Source: Streptomyces sp. YIM 121038 | GTDB taxonomy: Bacteria; Actinomycetota; Actinomycetes; Streptomycetales; Streptomycetaceae | Assembly: GCF_006088715.1 (NCBI RefSeq) | Contig: NZ_CP030771.1 | Coordinates: 9,174,001-9,238,000 of the forward strand | DNA: 64,000 nucleotides | Reading direction: 5' to 3' | Shown: positions 34,868 through 43,305 of the stretch, one piece after another | How the letters are laid out: each line of letters begins with the position of its first letter | Numbering within the stretch: position 1 is the stretch's first letter | The notes under the pieces: generated by a model | Told to the model about the DNA's origin: nothing | The model's input: the letters and a program-made list of their open reading frames with translations, nothing else | Database searches by the model: none | Program-made: the position numbers and the translations under genes

Positions 34868-35486
34868 CGGGCGTCTTCCCGGTGGCGGTGGCTTCGGCGG
34901 CGTCGGTGAGGGCCTCGAACAGCAGGGCCGACGAGGCCGCCCCCGGGTCCTGGTGGCCGACGCTGCGCGCGCCCAGATAGCTCGCCCTGCCCTTGTGGGC
35001 CTGGAGCGGGATCGTCGCCAACGCCCCCTGGAGGGCTGCCTCCCGGGCCGCCGCGAACGACGTGGGCAGCGCGTCGGCACCCGGGACCAGCGCGTCCAGC
35101 ATCGTCTTGTCGCCGGGCGCGGCGCCGCCGAGGGCGGCCACCGCGGCCACGCCCGCACGCAGCGCCGCGGCGAAGTCCGCCGCGCTGACCTGCGGCTCCG
35201 CGCCGAGCGCCGCGCCCGTGCGGCGCAGCAGCGTGCCGTACAGCGGGCCGGACGCGCCGCCCACCGTGGAGATCAGCTGCCGCCCCGCGAGGGTCAGGAC
35301 GGAGCCCGGGGTGGCGGGCGCCTCCTTCTCAAGGACGGCGACGACGGCGGTGAAGCCGCGGCGCAGATTGCCGCCGTGGTCGGCGTCGCCGATCGGCGAG
35401 TCCAGCTCGGTGAGCCGGTCCGCCTCGCGCTCCACGGCCGCCGCGACCGAGGCCAGCCAGCGGCGGAAGAAGTCGGCGTCGAGCAC
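34860..35486 (-). CDS. dhaL: dihydroxyacetone kinase subunit DhaL (ADP-binding)
   Basis: 208 residues. The motif SPIGDADHGGNLRRGF (about residues 30-45) supplies the Asp residues that hold Mg-ADP, and TVGGASGPLYGTLL plus the late KGRASYLGARSVGHQDPGA block are family signatures. DhaL carries ADP as a cofactor that is phosphorylated by DhaM and passes phosphate to DhaK-bound dihydroxyacetone. GTG 35486 follows GAGGAGG. It lies between dhaK and dhaM. Confidence 0.93.
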   Translation of the reverse strand: MLDADFFRRWLASVAAAVEREADRLTELDSPIGDADHGGNLRRGFTAVVAVLEKEAPATPGSVLTLAGRQLISTVGGASGPLYGTLLRRTGAALGAEPQVSAADFAAALRAGVAAVAALGGAAPGDKTMLDALVPGADALPTSFAAAREAALQGALATIPLQAHKGRASYLGARSVGHQDPGAASSALLFEALTDAAEATATGKTPGE

Positions 35487-35570
35487 GGGGCCTCCTCGCG
35501 TCAGGAGTTCGTAGGACGTTTCCACGGCGGGCGGCACGGACCGCACGTCGCGTCGGTACGTACGGGTGTG

Positions 35571-36563
35571 TCACATGCCCCAGCGCAGCGCCGCCGTGCG
35601 CACCGGCGCGTCCCACAGGCGCAGCAGCTCCTCATCGATCTGGCACAGCGTCACCGAGGCGCCCGTCATGTCGAGGGACGTCACGTAGTTGCCCACGAGG
35701 GTGCGTGCCACGGCCACGCCGCGTTCGCGGAGCACGCGGTGCACCTCCGCGGTGAAGCCGTACAGCTCCAGGAGCGGGGTGGCACCCATGCCGTTGACGA
35801 GGACGAGCACCGGGTCGCGCGGGCCGAGGTCCTCGACGACGGCGTTCACGGCGAAGTCGGCGATCTCGCCGGACGTCATCATCGGCCGCCGCTCGCGGCC
35901 CGGTTCGCCGTGGATGCCGACGCCCAGCTCCAGTTCGCCCGCGGGCAGGTCGAACGTGGGGGAGCCCTTCGCGGGTGTGGAGCAGGCGCTGAGCGCGACG
36001 CCGAAACTGCGGGAGGTGTCGTTGACGCGCCGGGCCGTCGCCTCGACGCGCGCCAGCGGCATGCCCTCCTCGGCCGCCGCGCCCGCGAGCTTCTCCACGA
36101 ACAGGGTCGCGCCGGTGCCGCGCCGCCCCGCCGTGTACAGGCTGTCGGTGACCGCGACGTCGTCGTTCACCAGGACCTTGGCGACCCGGACGCCCTCGTC
36201 CTGGGCGAGTTCGGCGGCCATGTCGAAGTTCAGCACGTCACCCGTGTAGTTCTTCACCACGAACAGCACACCCGCACCGCTGTCCACCGCGGCCGCCGCC
36301 CGCACCATCTGGTCCGGCACGGGCGAGGTGAACACCTCGCCGGGGCACGCGGCCGAGAGCATCCCGGGCCCCACGAACCCACCGTGCAAGGGCTCGTGCC
36401 CCGAGCCCCCACCCGAGACCACCGCGACCTTCCCCGCGACGGGCGCGTCCCTCCGCGCGACGACGCGGTTCTCCACATCCACGGCCAGCTCCGGATACGC
36501 GGCCGCCATCCCCCTGAGCGAGTCCGCGACCACGGTCTCCGCCACGTTGATCAGCATCTTCAT
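35571..36563 (-). CDS. dhaK: dihydroxyacetone kinase subunit DhaK
   Basis: 330 residues aligning over the full family length. It starts with MKMLINVAETVVADSLRGMA, contains SGGGSGHEPLHGGFVG, the phosphate loop KNYTGDVLNFDMA, and the substrate-binding His in GVGIHGEPGRERR, which forms a hemiaminal bond with dihydroxyacetone. AGGAGG precedes the ATG. With dhaL and dhaM it makes a complete PTS-dependent kinase that converts dihydroxyacetone to its phosphate for glycolysis. The nearby ROK kinase fits a carbon-supply neighbourhood. Confidence 0.95.
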   Translation of the reverse strand: MKMLINVAETVVADSLRGMAAAYPELAVDVENRVVARRDAPVAGKVAVVSGGGSGHEPLHGGFVGPGMLSAACPGEVFTSPVPDQMVRAAAAVDSGAGVLFVVKNYTGDVLNFDMAAELAQDEGVRVAKVLVNDDVAVTDSLYTAGRRGTGATLFVEKLAGAAAEEGMPLARVEATARRVNDTSRSFGVALSACSTPAKGSPTFDLPAGELELGVGIHGEPGRERRPMMTSGEIADFAVNAVVEDLGPRDPVLVLVNGMGATPLLELYGFTAEVHRVLRERGVAVARTLVGNYVTSLDMTGASVTLCQIDEELLRLWDAPVRTAALRWGM

Positions 36564-36849
36564 GGGTACCTCCTGGAGGGGCGGACGGACGGTTGAACTG
36601 CGGGTGCCGGGGCGGGGCGACGGCCCATCCTGTCGAGGGCAGTATCGGCCTTGGGACGGTGAAGGTCACGGGTCGGCGCTCTGCTGCGCACGCGACGGCG
36701 ACGACGGCCGCCGCCACCGCCGCCGCCGTGGCGGCCGGTTTCAGGGAGCGCGTGCCGCAGAACCCCGGTGGGGCTGAATCCTTTCGCTGTGCTCGTGCCT
36801 CTTTAACGTGTGCGGACAGGAGCGTCGGCACAGGAACCGGAGGTTTGTC

Positions 36850-36939
36850 GTGATCATTGGTGCCGTCATCGTCGCGGCTGTGCTCAGCTGCGCGTGCAGT
36901 GTCCTCGTGCGGCGTCGGCGGGGGCGCTCGCGTGGCTGA
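36850..36939 (+). CDS. 29-residue membrane peptide overlapping the ECF sigma gene
   Basis: GTG 36850 with GGAGG seven bases upstream opens a 29-codon frame. The product is one membrane helix (VIIGAVIVAAVLSCACSVLV) with two cysteines and an Arg-rich tail (RRRRGRSRG). Its TGA overlaps the following sigma gene's GTG (36932) by eight bases, suggesting coupled translation. No family recognised. It could be a leader peptide that sets sigma expression or a small regulator of it. Confidence 0.6.
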   Translation: MIIGAVIVAAVLSCACSVLVRRRRGRSRG

Positions 36940-37492
36940 CTTCACATGGCCCGGCGACCAGTTGATCGCCGCGGCACAGGAGGGTGACGTCGAGGCCACA
37001 ACCGCTCTGGTGACCGGCTCGCACCCGCATGTGCAGCGGTTCGCCCATGCGTTGTGCGCCACTCCCCAGGACGCCGAGGACGCCGCGCAGGAAGCCCTGA
37101 TCATCCTGTACCGCAAGATCGGCATGCTGCGGGCCTCCGGCGCGCTGGCGTCGTGGATGTTCCGCATCGTCCGCAACGAGTGCCTGCGGCGGGCGCGGCT
37201 GACGCTGCGCAGCCACGGACCGGTCCCGGACACCGTCGTGCCGTCCTTCGAGGACGAGGTGCTGCGCCGCCTGGAAGCGGGCCGGGTGGCGACGGCGATC
37301 GCCGCCCTGCCCGCCGACCAACGGCGTGTCCTGATCCTGCGGGACATCCAGGGCCACAGCGGACGCGTGGTCGCCGACGCGCTCGGCCTCAGCACCGCCG
37401 CGATGAAATCGAGGCTGCATCGCGCCCGCGCGGCGATGCGCCAGACACTGCGGGAGACCCCCGGCCTCCGGCCAGGAGCGGGCCATGACTGA
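36932..37492 (+). CDS. RNA polymerase ECF-type sigma factor
   Basis: 186 residues. Region 2 (residues about 10-85: LIAAAQEGDVEATTALVTGS, PQDAEDAAQEALIILYRKIG, ALASWMFRIVRNECLRRAR) and region 4 (about 120-175: AIAALPADQRRVLILRDIQG, VVADALGLSTAAMKSRLHRA) are complete. GTG 36932 lies inside the end of the 29-residue peptide gene, and its own stop overlaps the next membrane protein by eight bases. No recognisable anti-sigma zinc motif protein, but the overlapping membrane protein may fill that role. Confidence 0.9.
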   Translation: MADFTWPGDQLIAAAQEGDVEATTALVTGSHPHVQRFAHALCATPQDAEDAAQEALIILYRKIGMLRASGALASWMFRIVRNECLRRARLTLRSHGPVPDTVVPSFEDEVLRRLEAGRVATAIAALPADQRRVLILRDIQGHSGRVVADALGLSTAAMKSRLHRARAAMRQTLRETPGLRPGAGHD

Positions 37493-37781
37493 CCGACGGA
37501 GCTTCGCCAGCACGTCGTTGCCCCGGCACCTGGCGCGCGGCACGCTGGGATTCGGCGCCTTGGCCGGATCGGTCCTGCTCGTCCCGGCGGTGGGACTGGT
37601 CAGCCTCCTGCTGGCGCCCGTGGGGCTGCTCGCACTGCGCGGATGCCCCCTGTGCTGGACGATCGGGCTGCTCCAGACCATCTCGAACGGCCGGCTGCGG
37701 CGTTCGTGCGCGGACGGCAGCTGCCAGCTGTCCGTCGCCCGGCACACCCGGACACACGGAGGCGCCGTCAGACAACCCTGA
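37485..37781 (+). CDS. membrane protein with CPLCW motif, coupled to the sigma factor
   Basis: 98 residues, ATG 37485 inside the end of the sigma gene. One long hydrophobic region (GTLGFGALAGSVLLVPAVGL VSLLLAPVGLLA, residues about 20-50) is followed by GCPLCWTIGLLQTISNGRLR and a late Cys pair (SCADGSC). The Cys-x-x-Cys could bind metal or sense redox state. Its position after the sigma factor and the overlap suggest a membrane partner or inhibitor, which is inference. I do not recognise the family. Confidence 0.7.
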   Translation: MTDRRSFASTSLPRHLARGTLGFGALAGSVLLVPAVGLVSLLLAPVGLLALRGCPLCWTIGLLQTISNGRLRRSCADGSCQLSVARHTRTHGGAVRQP

Positions 37782-37918
37782 GCGCCTCGGGCCGCGCGGG
37801 CGGCCGCGGTCGCGTCGTCCGCGTTCCGCCCGGCCGCCGGTCCCTGTCCGTGCGAAAGCCCGTGACCGGCTGGGTGGGCCGGTCGCGGGCTGGGGTGTCG
37901 CGGGGGAGGGGGGTGTTG

Positions 37919-38266
37919 TCAGGCGGTGTAGCCGAGTGCGAGGGCGGCGATGACCGGGGCGAGGTAGAGGACGGGGAAGGCGACGGTCTTGTAGGAGCGG
38001 GCCCGCAGGACGGTGATGACCGCGCCGGCGAAGTAGAGGATGAGGCCGATCGCGGCCGCCACCCCGATCGCGGGCACCGCGAAGCCCACCAGCAGGCCGA
38101 TGGCTCCGGCGGTCTTGGCCAGGCCGAGCGGGGTCCACCACGCCTGGGGTACGCCGTACTGGGTCAGGGGTTCGGTGACGAAGGCGGCCTTGCGCAGCAG
38201 CGAGAAGCCGGAGAAACCGACCCAGGCGGCGGTGAGCACGGTGACGATGGTGGCGGTGGTGGACAT
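37919..38266 (-). CDS. DoxX-like family membrane protein
   Basis: 115 residues with four hydrophobic helices: TIVTVLTAAWVGFSGFSLL, LGLAKTAGAIGLLVGFAV, VAAAIGLILYFAGAVITVL and FPVLYLAPVIAALALG. The conserved LGxxKxxGAIGLL block is the DoxX/DUF2834-type signature. GAGGAG precedes ATG 38266. Such proteins are linked to redox balance or thiol metabolism in actinomycetes, with no firm activity. Single gene. Confidence 0.85.
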   Translation of the reverse strand: MSTTATIVTVLTAAWVGFSGFSLLRKAAFVTEPLTQYGVPQAWWTPLGLAKTAGAIGLLVGFAVPAIGVAAAIGLILYFAGAVITVLRARSYKTVAFPVLYLAPVIAALALGYTA

Positions 38267-38496
38267 GGGGACTCCTCGGGGAAACTGCTGAGCGGATCAG
38301 GTGCTGGGGAAGGACGGCTGCTTTCCGGTCTCGCCGGGGTTGCCGTCATGGGTCTGACGCACCGGCGCCGGAGAATGTGACAGGCCCCGGAAAAGCACTC
38401 CCGTAGAACTGATCAGACGGTCGCCGCCACCGGCCGCAAGCCGTGACTCTTCTTCATGGTGGGCACGGCGTCAGGCTTCTGTGGCGAGGCGGCCGC

Positions 38497-38868
38497 TCAG
38501 GCCACCGGGCGGATCCGGCCACCGGTTGTCCGCCGCAGCGCGGCTCGGAGCCGGTCACGGGCCTCGGTCTGGGCGGCGATCCGTTCCTCGAGGACCGCCA
38601 GCCGGTCCAGCGCGACCCGCAGGCCCTTGTCCGAGGGCGGTGCGGCGGCCACGTCGCCGTCCAGGCACGGCAGGAACACCCGCACGTCGTCCAGGGTGAG
38701 CCCGACGGCCAGCAGACAGCGGATGTTGCGGACCCGCACCACAGCCCGCTCGTCGTAGACGCGGTAGCCGTTGGAGGCCCGCTGCGAGGAGATCAGCCCG
38801 GCCTGCTCGTAGTGCCGCAGCGCACGGGCGGTCGTCCCGGTCGCCCCGGCCAGCTCACCGATCCGCAC
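38497..38868 (-). CDS. MerR family transcriptional regulator
   Basis: 123 residues. MerR HTH (RIGELAGATGTTARALRHYE, then GLISSQRASNGYRVYDERAV) and a coiled-coil dimer helix (LAVLEERIAAQTEARDRLRA). Only one or two cysteines (RCLLAV, PCLDGD), with no metal-binding arrangement, so an organic ligand or redox signal is likelier. GTG 38868 follows GGAGGTG; GTG 38898, which overlaps the SDR stop as GTGA, is an equally possible start. Co-transcribed with the SDR gene and likely autoregulatory through the dyad at 39669-39690. Confidence 0.88.
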   Translation of the reverse strand: MRIGELAGATGTTARALRHYEQAGLISSQRASNGYRVYDERAVVRVRNIRCLLAVGLTLDDVRVFLPCLDGDVAAAPPSDKGLRVALDRLAVLEERIAAQTEARDRLRAALRRTTGGRIRPVA

Positions 38869-38894
38869 CCGCCCCACCTCCGGCGCCACTTGTC

Positions 38895-39662
38895 TCACGC
38901 CACGACCGCTCCGCCGTCGACGGGGAGCACCACTCCGGTGACGAACGACGCGGCCGGCGCGGCAAGCTGCGTGACCGCCCAGGCCACCTCCTCGGGGCGG
39001 CCGATCCGGGCCAGTGGGGTGTGCGCGAGCTGCCACTCCCGCACCGCTGCCCTCCGCTCCGGCGTCAGGCCCTGGTGCTCGCCGATGGGGGTGTCGATCG
39101 CGCCGGGGGCGACCGCCACCACCCGGATCCCGCGAGGTGCCAGCTCGACCGCCCAGCTGCGGGTCAGCAGCTCCAGGGCGGTCTTGGTGGCCGCGTAGAC
39201 CGAGGTGCCGGGCCAGGCCCGCTGCCCCACCGACGTACTGACGTTGACGACCACCCCGCCCGACTGCTCCAGAAGCGGCAGCGCGGCCTGGGCCAGCAGG
39301 ACGGGGGCGACGAGGTTGGTGGCGAGCTGAGCTGCGATCGTCTCCGGCGTCAGCGTGCCGAGGGCTCCGCCGCGCACGATGCCCGCGTTGTTGACCAGTA
39401 CGTCGAGGCGGCCGTGTGCCTCCCGCACGGCCCGGATGATCCGGTCCGGCTCGCCCTCGGCGGTGATGTCGGCGGCCAGCGGCGTGATCCGGTCGTGCCC
39501 GGCCGCGGTCTCCTCCAGGAGTTCTGCCCGCCGCCCGATGGCGACCACGCGGGCGCCCTCGGCGGCGAAGGCGCGGGCGGTGGCCCGGCCGATCCCGGTG
39601 CCGGCTCCGGTGACGGCGACGATCCTGCTGCTCTGCGGTGCGGTGCTGTTCATGTCCGTCAT
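38895..39662 (-). CDS. short-chain dehydrogenase/reductase (SDR)
   Basis: 255 residues (or 252 from ATG 39653). Classical SDR: VTGAGTGIG cofactor loop, NNAG, catalytic Ser in NVSTSVGQ, YAATK with Tyr and Lys, and VAPGAIDTPIG. C-terminus VVLPVDGGAVVA is standard. The promoter dyad at 39669-39690 sits between -35-like TTGACC and -10-like TTGCAC on this strand, so transcription begins almost at the ATG and is probably MerR-controlled. Substrate unknown. Confidence 0.92.
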   Translation of the reverse strand: MTDMNSTAPQSSRIVAVTGAGTGIGRATARAFAAEGARVVAIGRRAELLEETAAGHDRITPLAADITAEGEPDRIIRAVREAHGRLDVLVNNAGIVRGGALGTLTPETIAAQLATNLVAPVLLAQAALPLLEQSGGVVVNVSTSVGQRAWPGTSVYAATKTALELLTRSWAVELAPRGIRVVAVAPGAIDTPIGEHQGLTPERRAAVREWQLAHTPLARIGRPEEVAWAVTQLAAPAASFVTGVVLPVDGGAVVA

Positions 39663-39668
39663 CGTGCA

Positions 39669-39690
39669 ACCCTGCCGCCAACGGCAAGGT
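39669..39690 (-). promoter_or_regulatory. MerR-type operator in the SDR/merR promoter
   Basis: ACCCTGCC-GCCAAC-GGCAAGGT (plus strand) is an inverted repeat with 7 of 8 pairs. Read leftward it sits between TTGACC and TTGCAC separated by 18 bases, the stretched-spacer layout of MerR-activated promoters. Confidence 0.6.
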
Positions 39691-39772
39691 CAACTCCGCC
39701 CGCGGGCGGCGGCCCCGTGGGAGAGCCCAGGAGCTCTCCCACGGGGAACGCCGGGACGGCCGTGACGGTGTG

Positions 39773-40474
39773 TCAGTAGCCGATGGTGAAGCGGCGCTGG
39801 ACGAAGCGGGGCAGCTCGACCTCGTCGATCAGGGCGACGGCGGCGTCCTCCGCGGAGATGCGGCTGCGGCCCTCGGCGTCCCGGACCACCTGGTCGCCGC
39901 CGAGCCGGAAGCGGCCGGTGCGCTCGCCGGGGGCGATCTCCTCGGCGGGGCTGAAGTAGGTCCAGAGCCGGTTCGACGTACGGAGGACGTTCAGGCCGTC
40001 CCGGGCCCCGCGCGCCGCGGCCGCGTACTCGCGGGGCAGCCCGAGCTGGTCGAGGGTCTCGTGGATCCGCTCGACGTCGTCGGCGAGCACGACACCGGGC
40101 GCCGTCTCCAGGCTGCCCGCCCCGCCGATCACGATGAGCCGGGTCCGCGGGTGGCTCTCCAGGGCCTTGGTCAGTGCCCGGGCCGCGGTGGCATGGACCG
40201 TGGGGTCGGCGATGGAGCGCCGCACGGTGTCCGCGAGGTCCTTGGCCGCGTTGCCCGGCTGGAACCCGCTGATCAGTACGTCCAGGCCGGGCAGGATCGC
40301 GGAGACGCTCGCGGGGTCGAGGACGTCCACGCTCTTCCAGGTGACGTGCGCGCGGCTCTCGTCGATCCGCGAGGCGTCGCGGCTGAGCGCCGTGACGTGG
40401 TGCCCGCGGCCGAGCGCCTCCGTGACGACCCGGCTGCCGATGGTGCCGGTGGCACCGATCACTCCGATGTGCAT
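39773..40474 (-). CDS. NAD(P)-binding reductase-like protein (atypical SDR, NmrA/YwnB-like)
   Basis: 233 residues. It begins with IGVIGATGTIGSRVVTEALG, the GxxGxxG of atypical SDRs, and continues with LIVIGGAGSLE. No YxxxK catalytic pair is seen at the usual place, so it may be a redox sensor or reductase of flavin/quinone type. AAGGGGAG precedes ATG 40474. Divergent from the TetR gene at 40598, whose putative operator (40545-40567) lies between them. Confidence 0.85.
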   Translation of the reverse strand: MHIGVIGATGTIGSRVVTEALGRGHHVTALSRDASRIDESRAHVTWKSVDVLDPASVSAILPGLDVLISGFQPGNAAKDLADTVRRSIADPTVHATAARALTKALESHPRTRLIVIGGAGSLETAPGVVLADDVERIHETLDQLGLPREYAAAARGARDGLNVLRTSNRLWTYFSPAEEIAPGERTGRFRLGGDQVVRDAEGRSRISAEDAAVALIDEVELPRFVQRRFTIGY

Positions 40475-40544
40475 GGTTCTCCCCTTGTTCATGCCCAGAC
40501 ACGGTGGCTGCCGCCATCCGGCTGGACGCCATGAGAAAACTATA

Positions 40545-40567
40545 TGCCGTGAAGTTTTAGTACGGCA
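40545..40567. promoter_or_regulatory. inverted repeat between NmrA-like gene and tetR
   Basis: TGCCGT and ACGGCA are separated by 11 AT-rich bases. The dyad covers the middle of the 123-bp divergent promoter region and is the best candidate site for the TetR protein encoded at 40598. Confidence 0.5.
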
Positions 40568-40597
40568 ATCAGTGTCGCGACGCTGTAGAGTGGCCGC

Positions 40598-41314
40598 ATG
40601 GCGGGTACGGGAACCACGGGGCGGCGGGCGCGACTGCGAGCCGAGACGACGGCCGAAATCAAGAGCGTGGCCCTGGAGTTGATGGCCTCGGGCGGCCCCG
40701 GCGCGATCACCCTGCGCGCCATCGCCCGTGAGATGGGCATGACCCCCAACGCCATCTACGGCTACTTCGCCACCCGCGACGACCTGGTCACCACGCTCAT
40801 CAACGACGTGTACACCTCGCTCGCCGACACGGTCGACGCCGCGGGGGACTCCGCCTCCGCCGCGCCCCCGGCCGACCGGATCCGGGCCTGGGCGCGGGCC
40901 TTCCGCGGCTGGGCGCTGGCCAACCCCGACGGTTTCCGCCTCATCTACGGCGATCCGGTGCCCGGCTACGTCGCACCCGAGGGCGGTGCCGCCCCGGACG
41001 CCGCGCAGCGGGTCTGCACGGCCCTGACCGGCCTCGCCGCCACCGCCTGGCCGCATGCCGAACACCTCTACGCGGACAGCGACTTCCAGTGGTCCGACTT
41101 CGACCCCGGCCTCCTCGACAAGGTCCGCCCCGCCTTCCCCGACCTGCCCCCGGCCGGAGTGGCCCTCGCGCTGCGCATGTGGGGCCACCTGCACGGCCTG
41201 GTCACGCTGGAGATCTACGGCCATCTGCGCACCCAGACCACGAACCCGGAGAAGCTGTTCCAGGAGGAACTGACGCACCTCGTCCGGTCGTTGGGCATCG
41301 GTCCGAAGGGCTGA
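40598..41314 (+). CDS. TetR/AcrR family transcriptional regulator
   Basis: 238 residues. HTH in residues about 30-60 (ITLRAIAREMGMTPNAIYGY). The C-terminal domain is of the WHG/TetR_C type, with ARAFRGWALANPDGFRLIYG and a long aromatic-rich helix. TAGAGT lies seven bases before the ATG with no ribosome site, so the message may be leaderless. Likely represses itself and the divergent NAD(P)-binding gene. Confidence 0.9.
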   Translation: MAGTGTTGRRARLRAETTAEIKSVALELMASGGPGAITLRAIAREMGMTPNAIYGYFATRDDLVTTLINDVYTSLADTVDAAGDSASAAPPADRIRAWARAFRGWALANPDGFRLIYGDPVPGYVAPEGGAAPDAAQRVCTALTGLAATAWPHAEHLYADSDFQWSDFDPGLLDKVRPAFPDLPPAGVALALRMWGHLHGLVTLEIYGHLRTQTTNPEKLFQEELTHLVRSLGIGPKG

Positions 41315-41474
41315 GGGGCTCCGAGAGGTGGTCCTCTGGCTCTGAGGCACGCGCCGTCGCGGGCGAACGGGAAGCTCGCCAGGACGTCGCCCCGGTGCGC
41401 GAAACAGTGATCAACATATACTTCTGCGGCTCGGCGGCCTCAGCGCTGTCGGCGGAGAAGAACACGGGGGCGTG

Positions 41475-42362
41475 ATGGAGCTGCGGGACATTGAGATCTT
41501 TCTGGTCGTGGCCGAGGAGCTGCACTTCGGGCGGAGCGCCGAGCGGCTCCTGGTCTCCCAGGCGCGGGTCAGCCAGGCCATCAGGAAACAGGAGCGGCGC
41601 ATCGGTGCCCCGCTGTTCGTGCGCACCAGCCGCACGGTCCGCCTGACCAACGTCGGACGCCAGCTGCGCGACGACCTCCAGCCGGTCTACGCGGGCCTGC
41701 ACGAGTCACTGGAGCGCGCCCGGATGACCGCCAGCGGCGTCACCGGCAGGCTCCGCGTCGGCATGATGCCGTTCAACATCGTCGACATGCACCGCTACTG
41801 GAGGGCCTTCCGCTCGCGGTTCCCGCAGTGGGAACTGGAGATCCGCCAGCTCTCGTACGTCGATCCGTTCGGCCGGCTCCGTGACGACGACGTGGACGTG
41901 CTCGTCACCTGGCTGCCCGTGGAGGAGCCGGACCTCACCGTCGGCCCGGTCCTGTGCACGGACCCCCGTGTCCTCGCGGTGGCCGCCGACCACGACCTCG
42001 CCGGGCGGACGTCGGTGCACCTGGAGATGTTCGCCGACTTCCGGCACGCCGTCGCCCCGGACATGCCGGAGTACTGGGAGGGCACCTACCTGCCCTTCCG
42101 CACGCCCCAGGGCCGGTCGATCGAGCGCGGGCGCCCCGTGACCAACGCGGAGGAACTGATCAACCGGGTCGGCATGGGCGAGATCGTCCACAACTTCCCC
42201 AGCCACGTCACCCGGCACTGGGGCATGCCGCACGTCCGCTGGCTTCCTATCACCGACCTGGCGCCGCTGTCCTTCGCCCTGATCTGGCGGACCGAGGCGG
42301 AGAGCGAGCTGATCGCCGCTCTCGCCGACACGGTCCGTGAGCTCGGCACCCTGCGGTTCTGA
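41475..42362 (+). CDS. LysR family transcriptional regulator
   Basis: 295 residues. LysR winged helix (MELRDIEIFLVVAEELHFGR, LLVSQARVSQAIRKQERRIG) and effector domain (GRLRVGMMPFNIVDMHRYWR; VGMGEIVHNFPSHV). An in-frame GTG at 41472 is directly before the ATG. No divergent partner: the TetR gene upstream runs the same way. Target unknown. Confidence 0.9.
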   Translation: MELRDIEIFLVVAEELHFGRSAERLLVSQARVSQAIRKQERRIGAPLFVRTSRTVRLTNVGRQLRDDLQPVYAGLHESLERARMTASGVTGRLRVGMMPFNIVDMHRYWRAFRSRFPQWELEIRQLSYVDPFGRLRDDDVDVLVTWLPVEEPDLTVGPVLCTDPRVLAVAADHDLAGRTSVHLEMFADFRHAVAPDMPEYWEGTYLPFRTPQGRSIERGRPVTNAEELINRVGMGEIVHNFPSHVTRHWGMPHVRWLPITDLAPLSFALIWRTEAESELIAALADTVRELGTLRF

Positions 42363-42386
42363 CGCGCCGCCGCGTCCCGTACTCCG

Positions 42387-42402
42387 ATAACCGTCGGGTT
42401 AT
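42387..42402. promoter_or_regulatory. short palindrome after lysR
   Basis: ATAACC-GTCG-GGTTAT is a perfect 6-bp-arm inverted repeat 25 bases past the LysR stop, in the 255-bp gap before the hemerythrin gene. It may be a weak terminator or a regulator site for the hemerythrin gene. Confidence 0.35.
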
Positions 42403-42617
42403 GGATCGACGTACGAAGTCCGCGTTGATCCGGACGCGGCTCTCGGGAGAGTCTTGAGGCACCCGGGCAGGCCGCTCGTCGCCCCGCCCGGTCCCCTTCC
42501 CATGGTGCCCCGCTCCGTCAGGCGCGGCTCAGCGCTGCCCTGTTCCCGTCGGGACCGGTCTGCCGCCACTGCCTGACACGGGCTCACCGGGCCACCGGAA
42601 CCAGGAGTCACACCGAC

Positions 42618-43274
42618 ATGACGGACACGCTCGACATGACCGTGACGTACGCGATGCACAACGCCTTGCGCAGGGAACTGCGCTTACTCGACGGGGTCGC
42701 GGCCCGCGCCGGCCCCGACCCCCGGGACGTCCTGCGCACCGCGGGCTGGGAGCTGTTCCGGGCGGCCCTGTACGCCCACCACTCCGCCGAGGACGACGCG
42801 CTGTGGCCCTCCCTGCGTCAGGCCCTGCGCGGTCACCCCTTCTCCCTGGTGCGTCTTGAGGCGATCGAGGCCGAGCACGCCGCGCTCGCCCGCCTGCTAG
42901 AGGCGATCGACAAGGCGCAGACCGACCCGGATGCCGGTCCCGACCTGTTCGGTGAACTCACCGGCTCCCTGGTCACCGGTCTGCGGGGACATCTCCGCCA
43001 TGAGGAGGAGGCCGTCTTCCCCCTGGTCCAGGCCGTTCTGGACCAGGAGCAGTGGGAGCGGTTCGGGCGCGTCCACGCCCAGCGGATCGGGGCCGACGCG
43101 GCCCGGATCCTGCCCTGGCTCCTCGACGGCGCCCCCGAGCGGACCGTCACCGCCGTTCTGGAGCAACTGCTGCCCGCGTCCGCGCACCGCACGTACGCGG
43201 ACCGGTGGCAGCCCGCCTATGCGGAGTTCGACCGCTGGGGCACCCGGGTCGAACTCACCGTCACCCGGTTCTGA
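42618..43274 (+). CDS. hemerythrin-domain protein with a TTA codon
   Basis: 218 residues, four-helix hemerythrin HHE fold. Candidate iron ligands are His14 (YAMHNALRRE), His54/His55 with Glu58 (LYAHHSAED), a later EAEHAAL and the RGHLRHEEEAVFPLV block. Such domains bind O2, NO or sense iron. Codon 23 is TTA (42684-42686), the rare Leu codon read only by bldA tRNA, so synthesis should be limited to late growth. CAGGAG precedes the ATG. No partner gene is coupled to it. Confidence 0.88.
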   Translation: MTDTLDMTVTYAMHNALRRELRLLDGVAARAGPDPRDVLRTAGWELFRAALYAHHSAEDDALWPSLRQALRGHPFSLVRLEAIEAEHAALARLLEAIDKAQTDPDAGPDLFGELTGSLVTGLRGHLRHEEEAVFPLVQAVLDQEQWERFGRVHAQRIGADAARILPWLLDGAPERTVTAVLEQLLPASAHRTYADRWQPAYAEFDRWGTRVELTVTRF

Positions 43275-43305
43275 AACCAGCACGTCAGTAAGTCACTACA
43301 CCAAC

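Noticed and set aside
36593..36853. 86-codon plus frame between dhaK and the peptide gene
   Set aside because: Low-complexity Ala/Thr/Arg runs, no ribosome site, and it overlaps the true start region of the sigma chain.
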